Assembly: GCF_900105075.1 (NCBI RefSeq)
Contig: NZ_FNSK01000004.1
Location: forward strand, 1-64,000
DNA length: 64,000 nt
Source of the DNA: Rhodobacter sp. 24-YEA-8
GTDB taxonomy: Bacteria > Pseudomonadota > Alphaproteobacteria > Rhodobacterales > Rhodobacteraceae
Direction: 5' to 3'
The notes under the pieces are model-generated. The model was given only the letters and a program-made list of their open reading frames with translations, was not told where the DNA came from and ran no database searches. Positions within the stretch are counted from its first letter, which is position 1; every line of letters starts with the position of its first letter. Of this stretch, positions 44,908 through 54,588 are shown one piece after another. Position numbers and translations under genes: made by a program.

Positions 44908-45845
44908 TCACATTCGCCACGCCCCTCGCCCTTTTATTGCTGCCTTTGCCGCTGCTGGCACGGCTGCTGCCAGTGCAAAGCGGCGGAGGACAGGTGATGG
45001 AGCTGCCCGAAGGCATCGCCGCCGTCGCCCGCCCGGCCGAGGCGCCGGAGCATCACCGGTCGCTTTTGTTGCTGGCGCTGATCTGGGCCAGCCTCTGCCT
45101 TGCACTGGCCGGGCCCGAACGGGTTGTGCTGATGCCCGATCAAAGCGCCTCTGGCCGCGATATCATAATCGCGCTGGATATGTCGGGCAGTATGGCGACG
45201 CCCGATTTTGCGCTGGACGGCGCCACCGTCACCCGGCTTGAGGCGGTGAAACAGGTGGCGAAATCTTTCATCGCGGCGCGCGGCGGCGACCGGATTGGCC
45301 TCGTGGTCTTTGCCGACCGCGCCTATGTCGCAGCGCCGCTGACCTATGATCTGAAAGCGGTCAGCCGGGCGCTGGATGAGGCGGAGATCGGCCTGACCGG
45401 GCGTTCGACCGCGATTTCCGAAGGGCTTGGGCTGGCCCTCAGACGCAGCCTTGCCGAGGCCTCGGATGCCAGGGTGATCGTGCTGCTTTCGGACGGGCGC
45501 GAGACGGCGGACCGCACCGATGCGCGCCTTGTCGCCGGCCTTGCGGCAAAGGTCGGGGTGCGGATCCACACCGTCGCCCTTGGACCCGAGGATCTGGAGA
45601 CCCGGCCCGCCGCCCGCGACGCGGTGGATGTGGCGATGCTGCGCGCCATTGCGCAAGAGGCAGGCGGCGAAACCTTCCGCGTGCGCACGACGGCCGATCT
45701 GCAGGCGATGGCCGGAGCACTTGACCGCCTGGAGCCTAACCCCACAAGGCGCCCGCCGGTCGAAGTGCCGTATCCGGTCTGGACCTGGCCCGCCGCGCTG
45801 GCCCTGCTGCTGACCCTGGTCGCTGGCTGGAGGCGATGGGGATGA
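44904..45845 (+). CDS. VWA-domain membrane protein (BatA/MxaC-like)
   Basis: This 313-residue protein has two N-terminal membrane helices, then a von Willebrand A domain with the metal-ion-dependent adhesion site DMSGSM near residue 92, a TYD/S-T loop and LLSDGRETADRTDA, and a last C-terminal helix. The GTG start overlaps the previous stop codon. VWA proteins of this class sit in the membrane and act with MoxR. MxaC in methylotrophs is linked to calcium insertion into methanol dehydrogenase. Confidence 0.88.
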   Translation: MITFATPLALLLLPLPLLARLLPVQSGGGQVMELPEGIAAVARPAEAPEHHRSLLLLALIWASLCLALAGPERVVLMPDQSASGRDIIIALDMSGSMATPDFALDGATVTRLEAVKQVAKSFIAARGGDRIGLVVFADRAYVAAPLTYDLKAVSRALDEAEIGLTGRSTAISEGLGLALRRSLAEASDARVIVLLSDGRETADRTDARLVAGLAAKVGVRIHTVALGPEDLETRPAARDAVDVAMLRAIAQEAGGETFRVRTTADLQAMAGALDRLEPNPTRRPPVEVPYPVWTWPAALALLLTLVAGWRRWG

Positions 45846-46771
45846 GCGGCTTCCTGCTGTTGCGGCCCGCCTGGCTGCTGGCGCTGATCCCGGTTCTGAC
45901 GCTGGCGGTCTTCGCGCTGCGGCGCAACCGGCGCGGGGCCTGGACGGCTGTCACGGATCCTGCGCTGATCCCGGTGCTCCTGCAACTGGGCTGGCTGCGC
46001 AACAGTGCGGGAAACCGGGTCATGCTGTTGCCCTTCATTGCTGCCGGTGTGACGGCCCTGGCGCTGTCGGGCCCTGCGGTGCCCCAGGCCGGCAGGACCG
46101 AATTGCGCGCGCTGGATCCGCTTGTTCTGATGCTGGACCTCTCGCCCTCGGTGGTCTCTGAGGCGCGAAACCTGTCAGACCTGCAGGCTGCTGCGGCCGG
46201 GCTGATCTCCGCAGCGGCGGGACGCCCCGTTGGCATGATGCTTTACACCGCCGATGCCTGGCTTGCCTCGGCGCCCACCACCGACAGCGATACTCTCCTC
46301 AGCCTGATCGGTGTTCTAGACCGCGAAACCGCACCGATTGCCGGCAGCCGACCGGATATCGCGCTGGCCATGGCGCGCGATCTGTTTTCGACAGCGGATG
46401 GAGAGGGACACAGCCTGCCGGGCGGTGTCGATCTGGTGCTTGTCACCGATGGCGGTGGCAGCGGCCCGCGCGCCACCGAGGAGGCAGCGCGCCTTGCCCA
46501 TGATGGCGCCAGGGTCTGGGGGCTGGCCCTGACCCCTGCCGCCGCCGCGCCGGCTCAGGATGCGGCGGGCCTGGCAGCCATTGCCCGGGCCGGCGGCGGC
46601 GAGAGCTATGCATTTGCGGATATCTCGGGCCTTTCCACCGCGATCACCCGCGCCCGCAGTGCGAAACTGGCGCGCGAAGATGTCGCCGGCGCCGGGATGC
46701 GCGATCTCGGGCCATGGCTGCTGGTGCTGGCACTGGCCTGCCTGTTCCCGCTGTTCCTGAGGTGGCGCTGA
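45842..46771 (+). CDS. Second VWA-domain membrane protein (BatB/MxaL-like)
   Basis: A 309-residue paralogue in architecture: two N-terminal helices, VWA domain with DLSPSV in place of the full DxSxS (the third position is kept), VTDGGGSGPRATEEA and a C-terminal helix. ATG overlaps the previous stop (ATGA); the ATG six bases earlier lies too close to GGAGG. It pairs with the previous VWA protein. Confidence 0.87.
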   Translation: MSGFLLLRPAWLLALIPVLTLAVFALRRNRRGAWTAVTDPALIPVLLQLGWLRNSAGNRVMLLPFIAAGVTALALSGPAVPQAGRTELRALDPLVLMLDLSPSVVSEARNLSDLQAAAAGLISAAAGRPVGMMLYTADAWLASAPTTDSDTLLSLIGVLDRETAPIAGSRPDIALAMARDLFSTADGEGHSLPGGVDLVLVTDGGGSGPRATEEAARLAHDGARVWGLALTPAAAAPAQDAAGLAAIARAGGGESYAFADISGLSTAITRARSAKLAREDVAGAGMRDLGPWLLVLALACLFPLFLRWR

Positions 46772-47364
46772 TGCGGATCGCCCTTTTCCTGTCCGGGCTT
46801 CTGGCCCTGATGCTGGCGGGTAAGGTGCCGCTGGCAAAGCTTTTGATCCTTGCGGGTCTGCCCGCTTTCGCCGTCCCCCTGCTGGAGGATCCCGCGATCC
46901 GGGGCGTCGCGCTCTATCAGGCGGGGGAGTATCAGGCCGCGGATGACGCCTTTCGCGCGGCGGGCCGGGTCTCGACCTATAACCGGGGCCTCTCGCTTGC
47001 GATGACCGGCGATCTGCCGCTGTCGCTTGCCTATTTCGATGCGGTCCTCTTCGCCAATCCCGCCGACAGTATCGCGCGCGAAAACCGCAATGCGGTCAAT
47101 GCGCTGGTGCCCCCGCATCTGGGCGAGGCCAATGCCGCCGGGCGGATCGCCGCGAAAGTGATCGCCAGCCCGACCGGCGTCCCCTTTGACGAGATCAAGC
47201 GGCTGGGGAAACCGCTGGATGCCGGTGGCCGGGTCGCAGATGGCACCTGGCTTGAAAGCATCCAGGACGATCCCGGCGAGTTTCTGCGCCTCCGGCTCGA
47301 GGCCGAACATCTGCGCCGACTTTCGATGGGGCTGACCGCGCCGGATCAGGGGGACCCATGGTAA
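46771..47364 (+). CDS. TPR-like membrane-anchored protein (BatC/MxaK-like)
   Basis: The 197-residue protein has an N-terminal hydrophobic region (about residues 3-35) and TPR-like helices: GVALYQAGEYQAADDAFRAAG and YNRGLSLAMTGDLPLSLAYFD. It overlaps the VWA gene stop by one base. Order and fold match the small TPR component of Bat/Mxa operons, which probably scaffolds the VWA proteins. Confidence 0.8.
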   Translation: MRIALFLSGLLALMLAGKVPLAKLLILAGLPAFAVPLLEDPAIRGVALYQAGEYQAADDAFRAAGRVSTYNRGLSLAMTGDLPLSLAYFDAVLFANPADSIARENRNAVNALVPPHLGEANAAGRIAAKVIASPTGVPFDEIKRLGKPLDAGGRVADGTWLESIQDDPGEFLRLRLEAEHLRRLSMGLTAPDQGDPW

Positions 47365-48497
47365 GACTGCTTGCTCTGATCCTTACGCTGCTGATGCTCC
47401 CCCTCGCGGCAGGCGCTGAGACCGGGCTGAAGCTGTCCATCCTGCGAGATGGCGATGGCCCGCAACCAGTGGTGGGTGAGATGATCCCCGTCATCATCCG
47501 CGCCGTTTACGACTACAAAATCGCCAATGAAAAGCTGGAGATCACGCCCAGCACGGCGTTCGACTGGATCCAGACCCATCCCGATGACTGGCATGAAGAG
47601 CGTATCGACGGCCTGCCGAAGATCGTGATGGAGCGCAGGCTGGCGCTCTGGCCAAAGCGCGCGGGGCCTTTGCAATTCGGCCCGGTGCGCCATCAGCTGA
47701 CCATCATCAACAAACAAAGCCAGCGTGAGGATGCGACGGTGGTGGCGCCGCCCCTGCTGCTCTCGGTGGGAGAGTTTCCGGCGCTGAAAGGCTGGCATTT
47801 CGCGGCATCAGAGATTGAACTGACCGAAGAGCTGTCGACCGATGCGGCACATCTTGCCGATGGGGAAACGGTGACGCGGGTGATCCGGCTGCGGGTGGTT
47901 GATGCGCTGCCCGAACAGATCCCGCCCCGCCCTGTCGTGTCAGAAAACTGGCTGATCACCTTTGCCGCCCCCACAAGACGCGAGCTGGTCCGGACAGAGA
48001 GCGGGCCCGAGACCGAGGTGATCTGGTCCTGGCAATTCCGCCCCCATACCGGCGAGCCCGGCGTGCTGGAGCCGGTGAAGATCCCGTATTTCAACACCCG
48101 CTCGCGCCAGATCGAGACGGTCGAAATTCCTGCCCTCACCATCGGCTATGCCAGCTTCTACACCGGCCAGGTGCCGCGCGGGGTGATCGCCACGGGCCAG
48201 AGGCTGGCGCTGGCGGCCATGGTGGCGCTTGGGCTTGCATCAGGCTTTGGCCTTGCCGCCTGGCGACTGCGCCCGGATCGGAGCGGTCAGGCGCTGCGCC
48301 GGCTGCGGGCGCGCTATGGGCCGCCGGCGCTGATCCGCCGCTGGCAGGCCTGGCGCAAAGACGATCTTCTGACCCTGCGCCGCCTGCTGGGCGAGGCAGG
48401 CGCAGCGCCGGAAAGGCTCGCCCGGCTCGACTCGCAGATCTATGGGCGGCCGCCGGAATCGCCGGTCTCTGTGCCGCCGCCTCACACCTTTGGCTGA
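47358..48497 (+). CDS. BatD-like protein (MxaA-like position)
   Basis: This 379-residue precursor has a signal peptide ending AGAE near residue 21, a large periplasmic beta-rich region with the BatD-like pattern VIIRAVYDYKIANEKLEI and LALWPKRAGPLQFGPV, one membrane helix near residue 285-305, and a short basic cytoplasmic end. It ends the MoxR operon. The next gene, gfa, starts 70 bases later, so co-transcription into the formaldehyde genes is possible. Confidence 0.8.
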   Translation: MVRLLALILTLLMLPLAAGAETGLKLSILRDGDGPQPVVGEMIPVIIRAVYDYKIANEKLEITPSTAFDWIQTHPDDWHEERIDGLPKIVMERRLALWPKRAGPLQFGPVRHQLTIINKQSQREDATVVAPPLLLSVGEFPALKGWHFAASEIELTEELSTDAAHLADGETVTRVIRLRVVDALPEQIPPRPVVSENWLITFAAPTRRELVRTESGPETEVIWSWQFRPHTGEPGVLEPVKIPYFNTRSRQIETVEIPALTIGYASFYTGQVPRGVIATGQRLALAAMVALGLASGFGLAAWRLRPDRSGQALRRLRARYGPPALIRRWQAWRKDDLLTLRRLLGEAGAAPERLARLDSQIYGRPPESPVSVPPPHTFG

Positions 48498-48566
48498 ATT
48501 GTCCGGAGCCGGGACGCGTTCAATAGTGCAGATTGCAGGGCCGCTGTGGCCGGGGAGGAACATATC

Positions 48567-49148
48567 GTGACCTATGAGAATGTGAAAATCCATCCGGCAG
48601 TGGATGGCGGCGTGAAAAAGGGATCTGCCGGCTTCGGCGGCGGCACTTTGCATTGCAATTGTGCCAGCGACCGGGTCGAGGTGAAGGTCTCGGCGCAGAC
48701 CGCGCATAACCATGTCTGCGGCTGCACCAAATGCTGGAAACCCGATGGATCAGTCTTCGCGCAGATCGCCGTTGTCGGGCGCGACGCGGTCAGCGTCACC
48801 GCCAATGAGGGCAAGCTGAAGATCGTGAATGAGGCCGCGCCGATCCGACGCCACGCCTGCACCGGATGCGGCGCGCATATGTATGGCCGGATCGAGAATA
48901 AGGAACACCCGTTCTACGGTCTCGATTTCGTGCATACCGAGCTTTCGGATCAGTCGGGCTGGTCAGAACCGCAATTCGCGGCCTTTGTATCCTCGGTGAT
49001 CGAATCCGGTGTGGATCCGTCGCGGATGGAGGGCATCCGGGGCCGGCTGCGCGAACTGGGGCTGGAACCCTATGACGCGCTGTCGCCGCCGCTGATGGAC
49101 GCGATCGCCACCCATGCCGCGAAAAAATCCGGCGCCCTCCCCGCCTGA
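48567..49148 (+). CDS. gfa: S-(hydroxymethyl)glutathione synthase (Gfa)
   Basis: The 193-residue zinc enzyme speeds the condensation of formaldehyde with glutathione. Its zinc cysteines lie in [17 protein letters not shown] and [13 protein letters not shown], all as in Paracoccus Gfa, and the [10 protein letters not shown] segment is highly conserved. The start was set at a GTG with GGGGAGG upstream; the seven-residue longer GTG start is less likely. It is the first enzyme of the glutathione-dependent formaldehyde route encoded in the next two genes. Confidence 0.95.
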   Translation: MTYENVKIHPAVDGGVKKGSAGFGGGTLHCNCASDRVEVKVSAQTAHNHVCGCTKCWKPDGSVFAQIAVVGRDAVSVTANEGKLKIVNEAAPIRRHACTGCGAHMYGRIENKEHPFYGLDFVHTELSDQSGWSEPQFAAFVSSVIESGVDPSRMEGIRGRLRELGLEPYDALSPPLMDAIATHAAKKSGALPA

Positions 49149-49277
49149 GCGGATCCCTGGCGTCCGGCGCGGTGCAATACCCTCTCCGGACCGTGGATTT
49201 CTGCCCGAAACCCCGTCATGCCCCGGATCTGTCCGGCGGCGTGGCGTCACAAAGACAGCATGTTAAGGATCTGCCCC

Positions 49278-50408
49278 ATGCGTACCCGTGCCGCCGTCGC
49301 TCTTGCTGCAGGCAAACCGCTTGAAATCATGGAAGTGAACCTGGAAGGCCCGAAGCGGGGCGAGGTTCTGGTGGAGATCAAGGCCACGGGGCTTTGCCAT
49401 ACCGATGAATTCACCCGTTCCGGCGCGGATCCCGAAGGGATCTTCCCCTGTATCCTCGGCCATGAGGGCGCCGGGATCGTGATCGAGGTCGGCGAGGGCG
49501 TGACGACGCTGAAGCCCGGCGATCATGTGATCCCGCTTTACACGCCGGAATGCCGGGAATGCTATTCCTGCCTGTCGGGCAAGACCAATCTCTGCACCGC
49601 GATCCGCAATACGCAAGGCCAGGGGCTGATGCCCGACGGCACCACGCGCTTCTCGCTGCTCGATGGCACGCCGGTCTATCATTACATGGGCTGCTCGACC
49701 TTTGCGAACCATACGGTGATGCCGGAGATCGCGCTGGCCAAGGTCCGCGATGACGCGCCGTTCGACAAGATCTGCTATATCGGCTGCGGCGTGACCACCG
49801 GCATCGGCGCGGTGATCAATACCGCAGGCGTCGAGATCGGCTCGACCGCGGCGGTGTTTGGCCTTGGCGGCATCGGGCTGAACGTGATCCAGGGCCTCAG
49901 GATGGCGGGCGCAGATATGATCATCGGCGTCGATCTGAATGACGATAAAGAGGAAATGGCGCGCAAATTCGGCATGACGCATTTCGTGAATCCCTCGAAG
50001 ATCGAAGGCAGCGTGGTGCAGGAGATCGTCAATCTGACGAAGCGCGGCGCGGATCATCTTGGCGGTGTCGATTATTCGTTCGATGCGACCGGCAATGTCA
50101 AAGTGATGCGCGACGCACTGGAATGCTCGCATCGCGGCTGGGGTGTTTCCGTGATCATCGGCGTGGCGCCGGCGGGGGCCGAGATCTCGACACGGCCGTT
50201 CCAGCTGGTGACGGGACGGGTCTGGAAGGGCACCGCATTCGGCGGCGCGAAAGGCCGCCGCGATGTGCCGAAATTCGTCGACTGGTACATGGATGGCAAG
50301 ATCGAGATCGACCCGATGATCACCCATCAGCTGAAGCTGGAAGAGATCAACCATGGTTTCGATCTGATGCATGAGGGCAAGTCGATCCGGGCGGTCGTGG
50401 TCTATTAA
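49278..50408 (+). CDS. flhA: S-(hydroxymethyl)glutathione dehydrogenase (class III ADH)
   Basis: The 376-residue zinc alcohol dehydrogenase oxidises S-hydroxymethylglutathione to S-formylglutathione with NAD+. Motifs: [14 protein letters not shown] with catalytic-zinc cysteine, GHEGAG, the structural-zinc cysteines in [17 protein letters not shown], and nucleotide-binding GLGGIGLNV near residue 196. The start at MRTRAAV removes a 20-residue lead and leaves the normal length. Essential for growth on methanol or methylamine in related species. Confidence 0.95.
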   Translation: MRTRAAVALAAGKPLEIMEVNLEGPKRGEVLVEIKATGLCHTDEFTRSGADPEGIFPCILGHEGAGIVIEVGEGVTTLKPGDHVIPLYTPECRECYSCLSGKTNLCTAIRNTQGQGLMPDGTTRFSLLDGTPVYHYMGCSTFANHTVMPEIALAKVRDDAPFDKICYIGCGVTTGIGAVINTAGVEIGSTAAVFGLGGIGLNVIQGLRMAGADMIIGVDLNDDKEEMARKFGMTHFVNPSKIEGSVVQEIVNLTKRGADHLGGVDYSFDATGNVKVMRDALECSHRGWGVSVIIGVAPAGAEISTRPFQLVTGRVWKGTAFGGAKGRRDVPKFVDWYMDGKIEIDPMITHQLKLEEINHGFDLMHEGKSIRAVVVY

Positions 50409-50427
50409 GGACAACCGGCCAGAGACC

Positions 50428-50455
50428 GCCCGCCCCTACGGGGGCGGCGGGCTAA
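50428..50455 (+). terminator. GC-rich hairpin between flhA and fghA
   Basis: CGCCCC and GGGGCG pair around TACG within a longer imperfect repeat. There is no T-run, so it is probably a stabilising or partly terminating structure. Confidence 0.3.
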
Positions 50456-50501
50456 GGCAGAAATATTCCAGGCAAAAGGAAAGGGGCGGAGACAGAGCAG
50501 C

Positions 50502-51335
50502 ATGAAGACCATTTCAGAGAACGCCGCTTTTGCCGGCGTGCAGGGCGTTTATGCGCATGGCTCGGATGTCTGCGGCTGTGAGATGACCTTTGCCGTGTAC
50601 CTGCCCCCGGCAGCCCGCATCCGGAACGTGCCGGTGCTCTGGTTCCTCTCGGGCCTGACCTGCACCCATGAGAATGCCATGACCAAGGCCGGGGCACAGA
50701 AATGGGCCGCCGATGCCGGTATCGCGCTGATCTTCCCCGATACCAGCCCGCGCGGCCCGGGGGTTGCCAATGACGAGGCCTATGATCTGGGCCAGGGCGC
50801 CGGCTTTTACGTCAATGCAACTGAGACGCCATGGTCGGCGCATTTCCGGATGTGGGACTATATCGTCCATGAACTGCCGGCGCTGGTCTTCGACAGGTTT
50901 CCGCTGGATCGTGAACGCCAGGGCATCACCGGTCATTCGATGGGCGGTCATGGCGCGCTGACCATCGCCATGACCCATCCCGAGACCTATGCCTCGGTTT
51001 CGGCGCTGGCGCCGATCTCGAACCCGGTCGCAAGTGACTGGGGCAGAAAGCAGTTCACCGCCTATCTCGGTCCGGATGAGGCTGGCTGGGCCCGCCATGA
51101 TGCCAGTATCCTGATGTCCGAGAGGGGCTTTCCCGGGCCGGTCATGATCGACCAGGGCGCGCGCGATCAGTTTCTGGATCTGCTGAAACCCGAGGCGCTG
51201 CTCGCCGCGGCCACGGCGCGGCGTCAGCCGCTCCGCTTCCGGCTTCTTGACAGTTATGACCACAGTTATTTCTTCGTATCCAGCGTGATGGAGGATCACA
51301 TCCGTTTCCACGCGGAGCGGCTGGCCGAAGCCTGA
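50502..51335 (+). CDS. fghA: S-formylglutathione hydrolase
   Basis: This 277-residue esterase releases formate and glutathione from S-formylglutathione. It shows the esterase D nucleophile motif GHSMGGHGA near residue 147, WFLSGLTCTHEN near residue 48 (oxyanion region) and the catalytic histidine in DSYDHSYFF. Length is normal. It follows flhA by 93 bases and precedes the cytochrome gene by 33. Confidence 0.95.
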   Translation: MKTISENAAFAGVQGVYAHGSDVCGCEMTFAVYLPPAARIRNVPVLWFLSGLTCTHENAMTKAGAQKWAADAGIALIFPDTSPRGPGVANDEAYDLGQGAGFYVNATETPWSAHFRMWDYIVHELPALVFDRFPLDRERQGITGHSMGGHGALTIAMTHPETYASVSALAPISNPVASDWGRKQFTAYLGPDEAGWARHDASILMSERGFPGPVMIDQGARDQFLDLLKPEALLAAATARRQPLRFRLLDSYDHSYFFVSSVMEDHIRFHAERLAEA

Positions 51336-51368
51336 CCCATGCTGACATCGTCCTGAGGAGGAAACCAA

Positions 51369-51842
51369 ATGTCCGCCACCCTGCGCGCCGCTCTGATGGC
51401 GGCATTGCTGCCCTGGCTGTCTCTGCCGGCATTTGCCGAAGGGGATCCGGCCAAGGGCGAGAAGTCTTTCAAGAAATGCATGGCCTGCCATACGGTGGCC
51501 GCAGATGGTCCCTCAAAGGCCGGGCCCAATCTGCATGACGTTGTCGGCCGCAAAACCGGCACGCTGGAAGGATTTGCGTATTCGACGGTCATGCGCACAA
51601 TGGGAGAAGAGGGCCATATCTGGACCCCGGAAGAGCTGGATCTCTTTCTTGAAAACCCGAAGAAAATGGCGCCAGGGACCAAGATGACCTTTGCCGGGCT
51701 GAAAAAGCCCGAAGAGCGGGCCGATGTGGTCGCCTATCTGATCAGCCTGCATCCCGAGGGTGTTGCCGCCGGCGAGGCGGCACCCGGAGCGGCGCCGGAT
51801 GCGGAGCCCGACGCCGCATCTGAGGCGACCCCGGCCGAATAA
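51369..51842 (+). CDS. Periplasmic class I cytochrome c
   Basis: A 157-residue precursor with a signal peptide ending AFAE near residue 23, heme motif CMACH at residues 37-41 and a likely methionine ligand in GTKMTFAGL. It resembles the c2/c550 family and has an unusual Ala/Pro/Glu-rich tail after residue 130. It lies between fghA and xoxF, so it may be the electron carrier between the XoxG-type cytochrome and the terminal oxidase. It is distinct from XoxG, encoded after xoxF. Confidence 0.9.
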   Translation: MSATLRAALMAALLPWLSLPAFAEGDPAKGEKSFKKCMACHTVAADGPSKAGPNLHDVVGRKTGTLEGFAYSTVMRTMGEEGHIWTPEELDLFLENPKKMAPGTKMTFAGLKKPEERADVVAYLISLHPEGVAAGEAAPGAAPDAEPDAASEATPAE

Positions 51843-51974
51843 TAACCGCGCCTCAGGCATCACGTGTTAAGCAGGAAAGGCCATATCCATGAACGGGTGT
51901 GGCCCTTTCATTTCTGGCACCGCGACAGTGGCAGACACCGGCTCATACTTTGGTCGCAGGGGAGTGGCGGCCTC

Positions 51975-52005
51975 GTTGACAGAACCGATCTCAGGTCGCT
52001 TCATA
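51975..52005 (+). promoter_or_regulatory. Candidate sigma-70 promoter of xoxF
   Basis: TTGACA (51975-51980) is followed after 18-19 bases by TTCATAA. The gap between the cytochrome gene and xoxF is 252 bases and has no other gene, and xoxF ends in its own terminator, so a separate promoter is expected here. Confidence 0.4.
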
Positions 52006-52094
52006 AGAAAGATATAAGAATCCACCGCCATATCCCCGGAGGAGATCGGGAGAAGCGGGGAGTGCCAGCGAAACCGCGTTCCGGGAGGATGACC

Positions 52095-53900
52095 ATGAGA
52101 GCGAAGCTATTAGGACTTGCAGCAGGTTTGCTGACAACTGTGGCCGCACCGGCATTTGCCAATGACTCGGTGACGGAAGGTATCAAGAATTCGGGCCAGC
52201 TGGTTACCCAGCTGCTGAACTATGCCGGGACGCGCTATTCCGAACTCGGCGATATCACCAAGGACAATGTCGGCGACCTGCAGGTGGCCTGGACGTTCTC
52301 GACCGGAGTACTGCGCGGTCATGAGGGCGCGCCCCTGGTGATCGGCGATGTGATGTATGTCCATACGCCCTTCCCGAACAATGTCTATGCGCTTGACCTG
52401 AAGAATGACGGCAAAATCCTGTGGCGCTATCACCCGCAGCAGAATTCTGACGTGATCGGCGTGATGTGCTGTGACACCGTCAATCGCGGTCTTGCCTATG
52501 GTGATGGCATGATCTTCCTCAGCCAGGCCGATACCACGCTGGTCGCGCTGGACGAAAAGACCGGCGAAGTGAAATGGTCGGTGGTCAATGGCGATCCGGC
52601 CAAAGGCGAGACCTCGACCGCAACGCCGCTGATCGTGAAAGACAAGGTGCTGATCGGCATTTCAGGCGGTGAATATGGCGTGCGTGGCCATATGACGGCC
52701 TATAATATCGCTGACGGCAAAATGGCCTGGCGCGCCTATTCGACCGGCCCGGATGCCGAGATGCTGGTCGATCCCGAAAAGACCATGGTCCTTGGCAAGC
52801 CGATCGGCGCCGACAGCTCGCTGAATTCCTGGGAGGGGGACCAGTGGCAGATCGGGGGCGGCACCACCTGGGGCTGGACCACCTATGACCCCGAGCTGAA
52901 CCTGATCTATTACGGCACCGGCAACCCTTCGACCTGGAACCCCAGCCAGCGCCCGGGTGACAATAAATGGTCGATGACGATCATGGCCCGCGATGTCGAT
53001 ACCGGCATGGCAAAGTGGTTCTACCAGAAAACCCCGCATGACGAATGGGACTATGACGGGGTGAATGAAAACATCCTGGTCGACAAGGAAATCGACGGCA
53101 CCATGCGCAAGCTGCTGGTCAATTTCGACCGCAACGGCTTTGCCTATACGATGGATCGCGAATCCGGCGAGCTGCTGGTGGCAGAGAAATATGACCCGGC
53201 GGTGAACTGGGCGACCGAAGTCGATATGAACAAGGATTCGGAAACCTATGGCCGGCCACTGGTCGTGGCAGAATACTCGACCGCGCAGAATGGCGAAGAC
53301 GTCAATTCGACCGGCATCTGCCCGGCGGCGCTTGGCACCAAAGACCAGCAGCCGGCGGCCTATTCGCCAAAAACCGGGCTGTTCTATGTGCCCACCAACC
53401 ACGTCTGCATGGATTATGAGCCGTTCCGCGTCAGCTATGCCGCAGGCCAGCCCTATGTCGGCGCAACGCTTTCGATGTTCCCGGCACCGGACAGCCATGG
53501 CGGCATGGGGAACTTCATCGCCTGGGATGCTGTGAAGGGCGAGATCAAATGGTCGCTGCCCGAGCAGTTCTCGGTCTGGTCCGGTGCGCTTGCCACCTCG
53601 GGTGATGTCGTCTTCTACGGCACGCTGGAGGGCTACCTGAAGGCGGTCGACTCCGAGACCGGCAAAGAACTTTACAAGTTCAAAACCCCCTCGGGCATCA
53701 TCGGCAATATCTTCACCTATAAGAGCGGCGACAAACAATATGTGGGCGTTCTCTCGGGTGTGGGGGGCTGGGCTGGCATCGGTCTCGCGGCAGGCCTGAC
53801 CAATGCAACCGAAGGTCTTGGGGCCGTTGGCGGCTATGCGGCGCTCTCGGATTACACCGCGCTCGGCGGCCAGCTGACTGTCTTTGCCCTGCCGAACTGA
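52095..53900 (+). CDS. xoxF: Lanthanide-dependent PQQ methanol dehydrogenase XoxF
   Basis: The 601-residue periplasmic quinoprotein has a signal peptide ending AFAN near residue 23, the disulfide-forming Cys125-Cys126 pair near PQQ, and an eight-bladed propeller. Metal/PQQ residues appear as Glu172 (KGETST), Asn277 (GTGNPS) and the catalytic Asp319. The decisive feature is Asp321 in WDYDG, two residues after the catalytic Asp: it coordinates a lanthanide in XoxF, while calcium-type MxaF has alanine there. It oxidises methanol to formaldehyde. The chosen ATG is six bases past GGGAGG. Confidence 0.96.
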   Translation: MRAKLLGLAAGLLTTVAAPAFANDSVTEGIKNSGQLVTQLLNYAGTRYSELGDITKDNVGDLQVAWTFSTGVLRGHEGAPLVIGDVMYVHTPFPNNVYALDLKNDGKILWRYHPQQNSDVIGVMCCDTVNRGLAYGDGMIFLSQADTTLVALDEKTGEVKWSVVNGDPAKGETSTATPLIVKDKVLIGISGGEYGVRGHMTAYNIADGKMAWRAYSTGPDAEMLVDPEKTMVLGKPIGADSSLNSWEGDQWQIGGGTTWGWTTYDPELNLIYYGTGNPSTWNPSQRPGDNKWSMTIMARDVDTGMAKWFYQKTPHDEWDYDGVNENILVDKEIDGTMRKLLVNFDRNGFAYTMDRESGELLVAEKYDPAVNWATEVDMNKDSETYGRPLVVAEYSTAQNGEDVNSTGICPAALGTKDQQPAAYSPKTGLFYVPTNHVCMDYEPFRVSYAAGQPYVGATLSMFPAPDSHGGMGNFIAWDAVKGEIKWSLPEQFSVWSGALATSGDVVFYGTLEGYLKAVDSETGKELYKFKTPSGIIGNIFTYKSGDKQYVGVLSGVGGWAGIGLAAGLTNATEGLGAVGGYAALSDYTALGGQLTVFALPN

Positions 53901-53922
53901 ACCGGTCTCTCTGAAAACAGCC

Positions 53923-53947
53923 TGCGCCGCCCCACCCGGGCGGCGCA
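53923..53947 (+). terminator. Intrinsic terminator after xoxF
   Basis: TGCGCCGCCC and GGGCGGCGCA form a perfect 10-bp stem with a 5-base loop, followed by a T-rich TTCATTTT. It should isolate xoxF transcription from xoxG. Confidence 0.8.
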
Positions 53948-54007
53948 TTCATTTTGGCAAGGTCCGGACCGCACCCAGAGGCGAAAACATCGGGGGGTCG
54001 CAGCCCG

Positions 54008-54023
54008 TCAGACTAAAGTCTGA
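54008..54023. promoter_or_regulatory. Perfect palindrome before xoxG
   Basis: TCAGACT and AGTCTGA are exact reverse complements with AA between them. The site is 57 bases upstream of the xoxG start and downstream of the xoxF terminator, a typical operator position. Confidence 0.5.
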
Positions 54024-54080
54024 ATTGCTCTGCGGCCCGCGCGGTCTAGGCTTTTCTTAACGTCTTGGGAGGACAAACCG

Positions 54081-54587
54081 ATGAAAGCTGGCATGCCGCT
54101 TCTGGCATTCGCGACATTTTTTGCCACCGCAGCCGTCGCCGAGGAGCCTAATGTCGAAGCGGTCACCAATGACGGTATCCGCTGGTTCAACTCTGACGAC
54201 ACCCCCACCTATAAGATCGAGGCGGATGGAACCGTCGACTGGCCGACCTTCTCGGGCTATCGCCGGTATCAGGCGGAATGCCATGTCTGTCACGGCCCGG
54301 AAGGCGAAGGCTCCACCTATGCGCCGGCGCTGAAGGCCTCTGCCCTGCGGATGGATTATTATGACTTTATCGGGGTGGTCGCCAGCGGCCGCAAGAATGT
54401 CGGCGCCGCCGATAACCAGGTGATGCCCGCTTTCGGAACCAATCCGAATGTGATGTGCTATCTTGATGATATTTATACCTATCTGCGCGCGAGAGGCACC
54501 GATGTTGTGCCGCGTGGCCGCCCCGCCAAGAAAGAAGCCAAGTCCGATGCCTATGCCGAGGCCGAAAAGGCCTGCATGGGGGGCTGA
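54081..54587 (+). CDS. xoxG: XoxG-type cytochrome c (electron acceptor of XoxF)
   Basis: A 168-residue precursor with a signal peptide ending AVAE near residue 20, heme motif CHVCH at residues 67-71 and methionine ligand in NQVMPAFG (Met115). The N-terminal DGIRWFNSDD region and the C-terminal lysine/glutamate-rich tail are usual for XoxG/CycB (cytochrome c553i of Paracoccus). GGGAGGA precedes the ATG. It is followed directly by xoxJ. Confidence 0.9.
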   Translation: MKAGMPLLAFATFFATAAVAEEPNVEAVTNDGIRWFNSDDTPTYKIEADGTVDWPTFSGYRRYQAECHVCHGPEGEGSTYAPALKASALRMDYYDFIGVVASGRKNVGAADNQVMPAFGTNPNVMCYLDDIYTYLRARGTDVVPRGRPAKKEAKSDAYAEAEKACMGG

Positions 54588-54588
54588 G

